Below are positions 35,982-44,365 of a stretch of 64,000 nucleotides of DNA, piece by piece. Numbering within the stretch: the first letter of the stretch is position 1; each line of letters starts with the position of its first letter. The notes under the pieces were generated by a model, which was given only the letters and a program-made list of their open reading frames with translations, was not told the origin of the DNA and made no database searches. The stretch spans positions 1-64,000 of the forward strand of contig JAOQAG010000017.1 of the NCBI GenBank assembly GCA_025963715.1, in the 5' to 3' direction. The position numbers and the translations under genes were made by a program. This DNA comes from Bacteroidota bacterium. Lineage in GTDB: Bacteria > Bacteroidota > Bacteroidia > 2-12-FULL-35-15.

Positions 35982-36849
35982 TATTATACTTATTGATGAT
36001 AGAGAAGATTTTGTAATCCAGTTTGTGGAGTACGCCAAATCTAAAAATATGTCTATTGCTCACAAAAAAAGTTTTAGTGGGCTAAAGGAGATACTACCCT
36101 TACATCATCACAATTTTGCTGCAGTAATATTGGATATTAGGTGTTTGCTTGTAAATGAACAGGAAAAAGAAGATGCTGATTTTATAACTGTGGCATTAAG
36201 CTACCTTGATAGAACGATTCCTTTATTTCCCCGTTTTATTTTAACCGGTGATGATAAAGAGTTTGAAACGATAGGAAGATACTTTAAACAAGAGAAGGTT
36301 TTTAAGAAAACCCCGGAAGATTTAGAGAAGCTGTTTGTTGATTTAAAAAACTGTGCAGATAATTCAGAGCCTTTGCGCATTAAAAGAGAAAATGCTCAAG
36401 TGTTTGAATTATTTACGTTGGGCAAAATGGCTGCAACAGCTGAAGAACAGCTTTTAGCTCTTTTGAAAGATGGGCTTACAGAAAAAAGAATAAGTGAGTT
36501 CAGGGGAATACTCACGAACGTGAGAAGCTTACAGGAAATAATGTATAAATGTATTCATAACAGAGCTCCATTGGTTGTGCCTTCTCACGTATTTAAACCA
36601 AATGGAATGATAGAATTTAATAAATTAATGGCGCATTTGAATGGGAACCCTGATCGTAACAGGGGACATGTTACAACAACAACCGTCTATCAGGTGCAAC
36701 CTATATATAATCTTGCTAATTCATTGTACTGGGTTTGTAGTGAATATGTACATGGAACTGCTTCAAGAGACTATCAGATCAGCGATTATACCATAAAATC
36801 ATTAATTAATAATCTAATGGAATTACTTCTTTGGTCAAAACAATTTTAA
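35974..36849 (+). CDS. Receiver-domain protein with all-helical output region
   Basis: Residues 1-125 form a CheY-type receiver: D8 and D9 in IILIDDRED, phosphoacceptor D54 in VILDIR, T91 in ILTGDD and K111 in VFKKTP are all present, so phosphorylation should work. Residues 130-291 are helical with no DNA-binding motif that I recognise. The segment LANSLYWVCSEYVHGT resembles the conserved Y..S..xH helix seen in some HEPN-like proteins, but the R-x4-6-H RNase motif is absent. It starts inside the end of the kinase fusion gene, so the two are almost certainly partners. The output may act by protein binding rather than transcription. Confidence 0.8.
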   Translation: MNNIILIDDREDFVIQFVEYAKSKNMSIAHKKSFSGLKEILPLHHHNFAAVILDIRCLLVNEQEKEDADFITVALSYLDRTIPLFPRFILTGDDKEFETIGRYFKQEKVFKKTPEDLEKLFVDLKNCADNSEPLRIKRENAQVFELFTLGKMAATAEEQLLALLKDGLTEKRISEFRGILTNVRSLQEIMYKCIHNRAPLVVPSHVFKPNGMIEFNKLMAHLNGNPDRNRGHVTTTTVYQVQPIYNLANSLYWVCSEYVHGTASRDYQISDYTIKSLINNLMELLLWSKQF

Positions 36850-36870
36850 CCCTTACGTGATATAATAAAT

Positions 36871-37530
36871 ATGGAAAATAGTAATGATACGGGAATTGTA
36901 TATCTATTAATTAACCCTGTAATGCCCGGGCTGGTTAAAATTGGCTCTACCTATAGGGATGATACAAAATTCCGGATGAATGAATTGTATTCAACAGGAG
37001 TTCCATTACCTTTTGAGTGTATATATGCTGCCAAAGTAAAGAATCCGGAAAAAGTAGAGGGAGCGCTCCATACCGCGTTTGCTCCTGACCGGATTAATGC
37101 ACGAAGAGAATTTTTTGAAATAGAGGCTACACAGGCAATAGCGATACTAAAATTACTGGAGATCGAAGACTCCACAATGCAGATTGAAAAGGAAGTGGAA
37201 ATGGTGGATTCTGTTTCTTTGGAAGCAGGAAAGGAGTATTCCAAAAAACGGCCTAAATTTAATTTTATTGAAATGGGAATTCCCATAGGTAGTGAGATTG
37301 TGTGTACTAAAAATGGAGAAACAGCCATTATAGATTCGGATCATACAATTTTCTATAAAGGGGAAAGTATAAGTCTTACAAGTGCAACAAGGTCAATATT
37401 AGGTTATGCTTATAACGTAGCTCCCGGGCCTTACTGGACATTTAATGCCCGCCCGGTTTTACGTGATATAAAGAATCGAATAGCCGTTTTATTTCAGCAG
37501 GAGTATATCTGCTTAATAGGCGTTCTTTAA
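36871..37530 (+). CDS. GIY-YIG/T5orf172-type nuclease with RAMA-like C-terminal domain
   Basis: Residues 7-100 match the T5orf172 branch of GIY-YIG nucleases: GIVYLL (8-13), GLVKIG (20-25), RMNELYSTGVPLPFE with R35, KVEGALH with E63 and H67, and RREFFE. Residues about 128-205 resemble a RAMA domain (IPIGSEIVCTKNGETAIID, then SLTSATRSILG and GPYWTF), a putative reader of modified DNA found with methylases and nucleases. Together they suggest cleavage guided by modification state. It follows the receiver gene by 21 bases. The final ~20 codons run antisense to a remnant gene and may be a recombination-derived tail. Confidence 0.8.
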   Translation: MENSNDTGIVYLLINPVMPGLVKIGSTYRDDTKFRMNELYSTGVPLPFECIYAAKVKNPEKVEGALHTAFAPDRINARREFFEIEATQAIAILKLLEIEDSTMQIEKEVEMVDSVSLEAGKEYSKKRPKFNFIEMGIPIGSEIVCTKNGETAIIDSDHTIFYKGESISLTSATRSILGYAYNVAPGPYWTFNARPVLRDIKNRIAVLFQQEYICLIGVL

Positions 37531-37831
37531 TTTTTTCACAAAAGTCTATGCTATATGCTTTAAAGGAATATACTTTTTTTGCCTCGTCTCTCCAAAGGAA
37601 AAATTCTTAAAATTTCAGCAATATCGCATTGTTTCTTTCATATTCATTACGTTGAGATGAACGTCCTAAATCTTGATAGACTTTATCAATGGAATCATTT
37701 ATTTTTTCTTCAGTAAAATCTTCTTTTCTATATTTCTTGTATAAATTCAATAGGATTAATCCCTCTAATCTGTCTGGGATTAAAAGCTCATAATGATCTT
37801 TGGCTTCGCGATATAAATCAAATTCACTCAA
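37442..37831 (-). pseudogene. Truncated remnant gene with in-frame stop
   Basis: From a TTG at 37831 the frame reads LEGLILLNLYKKYRKEDFTE and QRNEYERNNAILLKF, then meets TAA at 37607-37609. Beyond the stop the same frame continues sensibly (EFFLWRDEAKKVYSFKAYSI, DFCEKIKERLLSRYTPAEIK) for 55 codons to TAA at 37442-37444. The remainder is lost. The intact family was not identified. The right end lies 12 bases after the CBS-HEPN gene, in the same direction, so the two were probably one operon. The left end now overlaps the 3' end of the GIY-YIG gene on the other strand. Confidence 0.55.
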
Positions 37832-37843
37832 GGAGATAATTTA

Positions 37844-38890
37844 TTATTGTTGCTGTTTTTGTTTTAATGTACTAGATAGAGTATGAAAAAAATTAACCGT
37901 TTGTCTTAATAATTCTAATCCTTGTGGGGTAATACCATCCGGGTCGAAATGCATAACGTCATTTCTTATTTTTCTTACTTCCTCTAGCTGCTTGATAATG
38001 ACAATTCTATCAATTTTCAACTTCAATTTTTCGAATTTTTCTGGATTCTCTATGATTTTTATATATTCTCCAAATGTTAAATCAGATAAATTTTTTATCT
38101 CTCTGCTCTTGTCGCTAGGGTCAATTGATTTTCGTAATTCATCAAGAGTAAATTTGCCATCAAGCATCCTCCGAATATGATTTTCAATTTGCTCAATTAT
38201 AAGAAAGGGTTCAGCAAGAGAAATAAATTGCTCGCCAATATCAGTTGAAGTTACAATGCCACTTATTGTTTTGTCCTTTTGACGAACTAGTACTACTTCT
38301 TTATCAAGAACAAATTTTACTGCATTAAAGAGAGGTTCATCGTAATTTAATATTACAACTTCATCTTTACAATCGTTCACTGTGAGACATCCTTTGCCAA
38401 GAGAAAGAGCTCGCCCGATTGATTTCCAGCTAATAATACCGTCAACATCTCTTATTCCTGATAAAATTGGTAATTGTGAATAGTCGTGCATTAGCATGAG
38501 AGTGATTGCTTCGCTAAGCTTTGTTTCTTTTTTTACGGTCAACAGTCCAGTTCCTTGATGATTTTCTCTAATAGTCCCAATATTTGCTGCCTTAAGTAAA
38601 CTTAGTCTTGGTGTAGGGTCAAGTTCTTCTTGCTCGTTCATCGTTTTGTTCGCAGATAATTTGGGCTTGGGCTTTATTTCAATTGATGAATAAAGCCAGG
38701 CATTTGAAAAATTTGGCTCAGAAAAAACTTCATATTGATCAAATAATTTATTAACCCTTTCAATAACTCTCCAACCTCTCCGAGATACATTGAGATAATC
38801 TAATGCCACGTGTGGAGATGTAGTCATAGATTTTTGATTTTTTTGTACTTCAGCCAATATCCCTTCAAAACTCAAATTAGTAGATTCCAT
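37844..38890 (-). CDS. CBS-pair protein with HEPN-like C-terminal domain
   Basis: Residues about 118-165 (TVKKETKLSEAITLMLMHDYSQLPIL) and 172-222 (NYDEPLFNAVKFVLDKEVVLV ... GIVTSTDIG) form a CBS pair, which usually binds adenine nucleotides. The C-terminal ~120 residues are helical and end with RNDVMH (309-314), matching the R-x4-H catalytic motif of HEPN RNases, with the polar residue after Arg that active members have. The N-terminal 60 residues are helical, of unknown role. The combination suggests a nucleotide-sensing RNase or toxin. A remnant gene follows 12 bases downstream. Confidence 0.7.
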   Translation of the reverse strand: MESTNLSFEGILAEVQKNQKSMTTSPHVALDYLNVSRRGWRVIERVNKLFDQYEVFSEPNFSNAWLYSSIEIKPKPKLSANKTMNEQEELDPTPRLSLLKAANIGTIRENHQGTGLLTVKKETKLSEAITLMLMHDYSQLPILSGIRDVDGIISWKSIGRALSLGKGCLTVNDCKDEVVILNYDEPLFNAVKFVLDKEVVLVRQKDKTISGIVTSTDIGEQFISLAEPFLIIEQIENHIRRMLDGKFTLDELRKSIDPSDKSREIKNLSDLTFGEYIKIIENPEKFEKLKLKIDRIVIIKQLEEVRKIRNDVMHFDPDGITPQGLELLRQTVNFFHTLSSTLKQKQQQ

Positions 38891-39083
38891 CTTTTGTCCT
38901 TATATTTTTTAAATTGGCACTGTAAATTAATTTTCTTACAAACTTGGACACAAAACATTCTTTCCCTAGGGGAATTTACTGTTTTAGTGCCATAAAATTG
39001 AGGGAGTAGCTCTTAGCTAAATTATAAAAAAATATCGTATTAGCAATTTAAATCGCAATTAGTTGGGAGCTAGTCTTATGGAA

Positions 39084-39777
39084 TTAAATGCTCGTTGAGT
39101 ACGATACTATTTCGTTTTTAAGTGTACGCTCTTCCGCAGATCCGGGTAAAACACCAAATTTTGGATAGAGTGTATAAGTGTTTAAATAGTGTTGAATATC
39201 TGGCCTTAATGAAGATGAAACATTTGTTGCAAAAGAGCGAAAGAAATCGATTCCCATGTGAATGCAACCAGCATTTAAGCCTGTTGAACCAGGTTGTGCA
39301 TTTGAACTCAAATCAGATATTGCTCCTAAGAATTTCCTAGCTTCTCCTTTTAAAGAATTTGCATTACTATAAAATTTACATTCGATTGCCAGTTTTAAAG
39401 CTGAATACATTGGGTAAGTAGCATACCCTAAAGCTCGATCTGTCGTTAAAATGCAGATATCCATTTCATGTTCTAACGCGTGTCCTTTTATTTCAATTCC
39501 ATTCCTTAATTCAAAAAGATGAGTATTAGCTCTGAAATCAAAAATAGCTATAATTATTATTAATAGGACCTGGGCTGCATTTGAAAACAAAGTCTCCACT
39601 AGCAGATAGGGATTGAGGTGTTAAAATAAAATTGCGTGATAAAGCTTCGTATGTTATAGAATAGATATATAATTCATATTTATTGCCATCACTTGTTATG
39701 CTTGTATAGTCAGATATCGTGGACAATGCACTGAAAAAATTATTAATACTATTTATCACGTTTGTAGGTATAGCCAT
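39084..39777 (-). pseudogene. Frameshifted PD-(D/E)xK nuclease-like gene
   Basis: Two overlapping frames make one protein. The first (39777 to about 39545) runs from MAIPTNVINSINNFFSAL to PGPINNNYSYF. The second (from about 39560 to 39084) continues DFRANTHLFELRNGIEIKGH to the end. The shift lies in the AT-rich run near 39540-39560. The second part has HEMDICIL and, 26 residues later, IECKFY, giving the D-x(n)-E-x-K arrangement of a restriction-type nuclease. Its first base overlaps the stop of the upstream 156-aa gene. Sequencing error in the AT run could also explain the break. Confidence 0.6.
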
Positions 39778-40247
39778 TATCTTAAATCCATATTAATAAA
39801 ATCGTTAGGGTTACAATCCTTTCCCATTAGGTCCTTTGCTAGTATTGAAAATAAATGTGTAAGATTCTTATAATCTTCCACCAATTTAGTTTGTTGTGCT
39901 TGATTAATAATAAATGAATCTATTTTACCATCAGTATCTTCTAATACTATAGAATTTATTTTATCAATTTTGCTAAAAGAATTATTTATACTGATGGTGT
40001 AATTTAAGCCATCAAGAAAATAACGAGAGAAGTGGTAAAGAATGAAATATTCAAAAATATGATTTGAGTATCTTGATGGTACTTTGCTGTTTATTGTTTT
40101 ATTTAGGACATCTGATTTATAGCCAGTATTATAGTTGTTAAAGTCATTGATAACAGATTTCGTATACAGATCAATATGTTCAATATTATATCGTTCTTTT
40201 ACGGTAAGAAATAGGTCGAGAAATTCTTGTTCTGTTATCTTAGTCAT
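39777..40247 (-). CDS. Hypothetical 156-residue protein upstream of the broken nuclease
   Basis: No family was recognised. The protein is mixed helix and strand, acidic, with no signal peptide or membrane segment. It starts with TEQEFLDLFLTVKERYNIEH and ends NPNDFINMDLR. Its stop overlaps the ATG of the nuclease-like gene (TAATG), so the pair is translationally coupled. It could be an immunity or accessory partner of the nuclease. It is transcribed away from the AbiE genes, from the shared region at 40250-40498. Confidence 0.55.
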   Translation of the reverse strand: MTKITEQEFLDLFLTVKERYNIEHIDLYTKSVINDFNNYNTGYKSDVLNKTINSKVPSRYSNHIFEYFILYHFSRYFLDGLNYTISINNSFSKIDKINSIVLEDTDGKIDSFIINQAQQTKLVEDYKNLTHLFSILAKDLMGKDCNPNDFINMDLR

Positions 40248-40329
40248 TTTGTTGGGTTGCTACATCTAAATTAGGTAATTTTGAATAAATAACTTATATA
40301 TCTGAAAATTATTGATTTATTATCTAAAC

Positions 40330-40437
40330 TTTGGCAAAATACGCAATTTGTGCCAAAATTTAGACCTTTTAAAAGACAATTATAGGTTTTAACAGCCCTC
40401 TATATTTTGGCAAAAAATAATTATTATTGCCAAAATG
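40330..40437. promoter_or_regulatory. Two palindromic operator candidates upstream of AbiE
   Basis: TTTGGCA (40330-40336) faces TGCCAAAA (40351-40358), and ATTTTGGCAA (40404-40413) faces TTGCCAAAAT (40428-40437). The same half-site TTTTGGCA therefore appears four times as two inverted pairs of similar spacing. They lie between divergent genes and directly before the AbiEi antitoxin gene. AbiEi-type antitoxins are known to bind inverted repeats in their own promoters, so these are likely autoregulatory sites. A TATCTTTA -7-like box follows at 40467-40474. Confidence 0.6.
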
Positions 40438-40498
40438 TTGTTTTTCTAGTCTAAAGAATATACTTTTATCTTTATAAACTCATAGCCCTAATACTACC

Positions 40499-41218
40499 TT
40501 GGAATTCAATAATTTGATATTAAATATATTAAATTCAAAAGAAAAAGTTTCTAAAAAAGAAATTGTAGAGATAATTCATAAACAATTTCCAGATATGCCA
40601 GATTCTACAATTAGCTGGCGTTTGCATCAAATGAAATCCCAAGAGCTAATTCAAAGTCTTAGTTACGGGAGCTATTCACTAAAATCTATAAATCATTTTA
40701 GCCCCAATGTATCTAGTTCTTTAAAGAGGATTTATAATCGCGTAAATAAAGAATTTCCATACATACAAATATGCGTTTGGGATAGTAGGTGGTTTAATGA
40801 GTTCATGCTTCACCAAATGTTTCGCTTTTATCTTGTAATTGAAGTTGAAAAAGATGCTGCCGAATCTGTTTTTAATTCCTTAACTGATTTTAGTAAAAAA
40901 GTTTTTTTAAATCCAGATGACGATATTTTTAATCGTTATATCTCGAATTTTAATGAAGTAATAATTGTGAAGTCATTAATTTCAGAAGCTCCGATAGCTG
41001 AACAAGAAGGAATTAAGATAGCCTCATTGGAGAAACTTCTCATTGATTCTCTTTCGGATAAAGGGCTATTTGCAGCCCAGCAAAATGAACTCGAGTTTAT
41101 ATATAAATCTGTATTTAATAAATACAATTTAAACATAAGTAAGATGAAGCGGTATGCTAAACGGAGAAATCAATTTGATAAATTAAAAATGTTATTAAAT
41201 AATAGCACTACAAAATAG
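40499..41218 (+). CDS. AbiEi-like antitoxin / transcriptional regulator (DUF6577 type)
   Basis: Residues 1-65 make a winged helix-turn-helix (KEIVEIIHKQFPDMPDSTIS, then WRLHQMKSQELIQ) and the rest has the AbiEi-type fold, including SLEKLLIDSLSDKGLF. The frame opens at a TTG at 40499; the first in-frame ATG is at codon 32, inside the DNA-binding domain, so TTG is preferred. It should neutralise the nucleotidyltransferase toxin encoded 3 bases downstream and repress their promoter through the palindromes upstream. Confidence 0.78.
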   Translation: MEFNNLILNILNSKEKVSKKEIVEIIHKQFPDMPDSTISWRLHQMKSQELIQSLSYGSYSLKSINHFSPNVSSSLKRIYNRVNKEFPYIQICVWDSRWFNEFMLHQMFRFYLVIEVEKDAAESVFNSLTDFSKKVFLNPDDDIFNRYISNFNEVIIVKSLISEAPIAEQEGIKIASLEKLLIDSLSDKGLFAAQQNELEFIYKSVFNKYNLNISKMKRYAKRRNQFDKLKMLLNNSTTK

Positions 41219-41221
41219 AAG

Positions 41222-42277
41222 ATGATATCGTTAGAAACATACTCTTTAGATTGGATAAAATCAATTAAAACGAAGCTTGGTAAAAAGATAGATGCTAAAA
41301 TGCTTGAAAAAGTAATTTACGCTCTTTCTCTCCTAGAGCAGTTGAAATTAAATGAACTCGATTTGATATTCAAAGGTGGAACCTGCTTATTGCTAACATC
41401 AAAAAAGCCATTAAGATTCTCTATTGATATAGATATTATTACACAAGAAAATGAAGAGAAGATAGAAAAGGTTCTTCATAAAATTATTGAAACAGGCATC
41501 TTTACAAAGTGGGAACCTGATAATGATCGTAAAACTGTTTCCAATGCCCCAATTAAGCATTACAAGTTCTATTATGGAAGCAAAGTAGATGATAGTTTTG
41601 GAGAAGAACCAATTTTACTGGATGTAATGATTTGCCCTTCTCCATATCCGGTTATTACGGACCAGGCTGTAGAACATGATTGGATAGACCAATCAGGGGA
41701 TCCTATAACTATAAAAATACCTGTTTATGAATGTATTCTCGGAGACAAATTAACCGCGTTTGCCCCAAAAACAACAGGAATTCTTTATAGTAAAGAGAGA
41801 CCTGTTGAAATTATAAAGCAATTGCATGATATAGGTTTTTTGTTTGATTTATCAAAAGACATAAACCTAGTGAAGCAAAGTTATTTGCGTGTAGTAAAAG
41901 AAGAATTAGGTTACAGAAGTTTGAATATTTCATACATAGAAGTATTGCATGATACCTTTGATGCGTGCGTTGCAATCGCTTCGAGAGATGAAAATAATGT
42001 GGATTATTTACACTTACAAAAAGGAATAAATAACATTACCAATTTTATAATTAATCGTTTTAAAATAGAAGAAGCTATAACTGCCGCTGGCAAAGTTGCC
42101 TACTTGTGCGGGTTATTGATGCAAGAAGAAATTAAAGAGCCTGAAAGGTTTAAATCTCCTGACCAAATTAAGGAAACAGCAATTACACATAAAGATTATC
42201 AATGGTTGAATAAACAGAAAAAATTAAATCCCGAAGCTTTTTTCTATTGGGAAAAGGCAATAGCATTAAAATCTTAA
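41222..42277 (+). CDS. AbiEii-type nucleotidyltransferase toxin
   Basis: The DNA polymerase beta-like nucleotidyltransferase signature is present: KGGT (51-54) with D69 and D71 in FSIDIDII. ECILGDKLTAF, with the conserved Lys, follows further on. The length of 351 aa fits the AbiEii/AbiGii family. Related toxins transfer nucleotides to tRNA or other targets and halt growth. It forms a type IV-like toxin-antitoxin pair with the preceding gene. Only 6 bases separate it from the next gene, a DNA methylase, so toxin and methylase are on one transcript. Confidence 0.85.
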   Translation: MISLETYSLDWIKSIKTKLGKKIDAKMLEKVIYALSLLEQLKLNELDLIFKGGTCLLLTSKKPLRFSIDIDIITQENEEKIEKVLHKIIETGIFTKWEPDNDRKTVSNAPIKHYKFYYGSKVDDSFGEEPILLDVMICPSPYPVITDQAVEHDWIDQSGDPITIKIPVYECILGDKLTAFAPKTTGILYSKERPVEIIKQLHDIGFLFDLSKDINLVKQSYLRVVKEELGYRSLNISYIEVLHDTFDACVAIASRDENNVDYLHLQKGINNITNFIINRFKIEEAITAAGKVAYLCGLLMQEEIKEPERFKSPDQIKETAITHKDYQWLNKQKKLNPEAFFYWEKAIALKS

Positions 42278-42283
42278 TATATT

Positions 42284-44365
42284 ATGGCAAAGAAAAAAAC
42301 AGAGAACCCAGTAGAAAATACAGAGGAAGTTGTATTAGATGATAATCAGCTTATTTGCCTACTCACAGGCGATATAAAAGCAGCTAAACCAAAAGAAGAA
42401 AACCTTCAATCTGTTATTCGTATGTTAAATGAAGAGTATGGCTTTGATCTTCCAAATATGCAAAGGGATTTTTCTATAACAGGTTTTGATGCTGAAACAG
42501 GTAGAGCAAAAAAGCAAAAAATAGATCTGGTTGTTTTTGAAAATAAAAAGAATCATGAGCAGGAGAATATTATTAGAATGTGCATTGTATATGATGAGAA
42601 GATAAAAGAAACAGATAAAAAAAATGGACTTGAAGTAACTTTGCAGAATGCATTGAATACATTAGATAATTGTGAATTCGGATTATGGTCAAATGGCGAT
42701 CAATATCATTTTCTGCATAAAACTCAAGATGATTTTAATAATATTGAATATGAAGACTTATCGGATTTCCCTGGAGAAGGGCAGACTTTGGAAGATTTAG
42801 ATAGATCAGATAAAAGTATTGCAAGAAAGCCGGCAAATGATTCATTAATAAGAGTTTTTAAAAGATGCCATGATTATATTTATGGTAATGAAGGTATGAA
42901 AAAAACTGCCTTTTGGGAATTACTCAATTTGATTTTTTGTAAGATTTATGATGAAAAGCGGAGATTTATTGCACTTGAAACCGGAGATAGTTATCGTAGA
43001 GAATTTTGGGTAGGCGTAAAGGAGCAGAACACACCGGATGGAAGAGCGAAAGTAGCAAAACGTATAAAAGGTATTTTTAATAAATTGAAAAATGACACTT
43101 TGTTTTCAGAAGTGTTTGATGGTAACGAACAAATAAATCTTACGGATAAGGGATTAGCTTACATAGCAGGTGAGTTAGCTAAATATTCATTTTTGGATGC
43201 TACAGTTGATGTTAAGGGGGTGGCTTATGAGACAATCGTTTCTAATACACTAAAGCAGGAAGCTGGACAGTTTTTTACACCACGTAATATTGTAAAGTGT
43301 ATGGTGGAAATGCTTGATCCTGATGAAAATCAGCGTGTATTAGATCCCGCTTGCGGCTCAGGAGGCTTTTTAGTAATGGTTTTGGATCACGTGCGTAGAA
43401 AAATTGCAAAAAAACTATTTCCCGATCTTTCTGGACCTTGGCTACAAGACAAAATGAATACGGTAAAAGTGAATAAGTTAGTAAAAGAATATGCAGAACA
43501 ATATCTATTTGGTTTTGATTTTGATCCTGATTTAAAAAAAGCTGCTCGTATGAACATGGTAATGGCAGGTGATGGACACGCAAGCATATTTCATGTAAAC
43601 TCGCTGGCATACCCCAAAGGGGATAATCCAGAAATATTAAAAAAAATAAAAGAAACTCTTAACAATAGTGTAAAGAAAAGCTCGGATAAGAAATTTCCAT
43701 TCGAATATGACGATGCTCGCGGAAAATTCGATCTTATTTTTACAAATCCTCCTTTTGGCGCTAAAATACCGGTAAATGATCCTGAGATTCTTAAACAATT
43801 TGATTTAGGGCATAATTGGAAAAAGAATGCTAATGGCGAATGGGATCGCTTTGCATTGAGCACAAGTGAGCCTCCTGAAATACTTTTTATTGATCAATGC
43901 TATCAATTACTAAAGCCAAGTGGCAAGATGGCTATAGTATTACCTGATGGGATTTTAGGAAATCCTAATACTGAGTATGTAAGAGCTTGGATTTTAAACA
44001 AATTTAAAGTGCTTGCTTCTATTGATTTGCCTGTAGAAGCTTTTTTGCCTCAAGTGGGAGTGCAAGCATCGTTACTGTTTTTGCAAAAAAAGACAGATAA
44101 AGAAAGATTAATAAAAAGTGAAAGTTATGACGTGTTTATGGCAGTGGCAGAGATGTTAGGAAAAGACAGAAGGGGAAATCAGGTATTTGAAAGAGATGAA
44201 GATGGAGCAGAGTTATTATTTGATGATGAAATTGAATACATTGTTGTAAATCATACTGGTAAGAAAGAACTGAGGAAAAGGAAAGAAAAGACTAGACACT
44301 TAGATGATGATCTTCCTAAAATAGCAGAAGCGTATCAAGTTTTTTTGAGAGGAGGTAAAATATGA
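42284..44365 (+). CDS. N6-adenine DNA methyltransferase of the MADS-like operon
   Basis: DPACGSGG (354-361) and NPPF (488-491) are intact, so activity is expected. GQFFTPRNIVKCMVEMLDP precedes motif I, as in HsdM. The N-terminal ~330 residues are an added region that starts like an HsdR nuclease-type domain (IDLVVFENKKNHEQENIIRM), where the E-x-K is ENK. The 693 residues thus exceed a plain HsdM. It is the first gene after AbiE and overlaps the specificity gene by 4 bases. It probably marks host DNA for self recognition. Confidence 0.85.
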   Translation: MAKKKTENPVENTEEVVLDDNQLICLLTGDIKAAKPKEENLQSVIRMLNEEYGFDLPNMQRDFSITGFDAETGRAKKQKIDLVVFENKKNHEQENIIRMCIVYDEKIKETDKKNGLEVTLQNALNTLDNCEFGLWSNGDQYHFLHKTQDDFNNIEYEDLSDFPGEGQTLEDLDRSDKSIARKPANDSLIRVFKRCHDYIYGNEGMKKTAFWELLNLIFCKIYDEKRRFIALETGDSYRREFWVGVKEQNTPDGRAKVAKRIKGIFNKLKNDTLFSEVFDGNEQINLTDKGLAYIAGELAKYSFLDATVDVKGVAYETIVSNTLKQEAGQFFTPRNIVKCMVEMLDPDENQRVLDPACGSGGFLVMVLDHVRRKIAKKLFPDLSGPWLQDKMNTVKVNKLVKEYAEQYLFGFDFDPDLKKAARMNMVMAGDGHASIFHVNSLAYPKGDNPEILKKIKETLNNSVKKSSDKKFPFEYDDARGKFDLIFTNPPFGAKIPVNDPEILKQFDLGHNWKKNANGEWDRFALSTSEPPEILFIDQCYQLLKPSGKMAIVLPDGILGNPNTEYVRAWILNKFKVLASIDLPVEAFLPQVGVQASLLFLQKKTDKERLIKSESYDVFMAVAEMLGKDRRGNQVFERDEDGAELLFDDEIEYIVVNHTGKKELRKRKEKTRHLDDDLPKIAEAYQVFLRGGKI

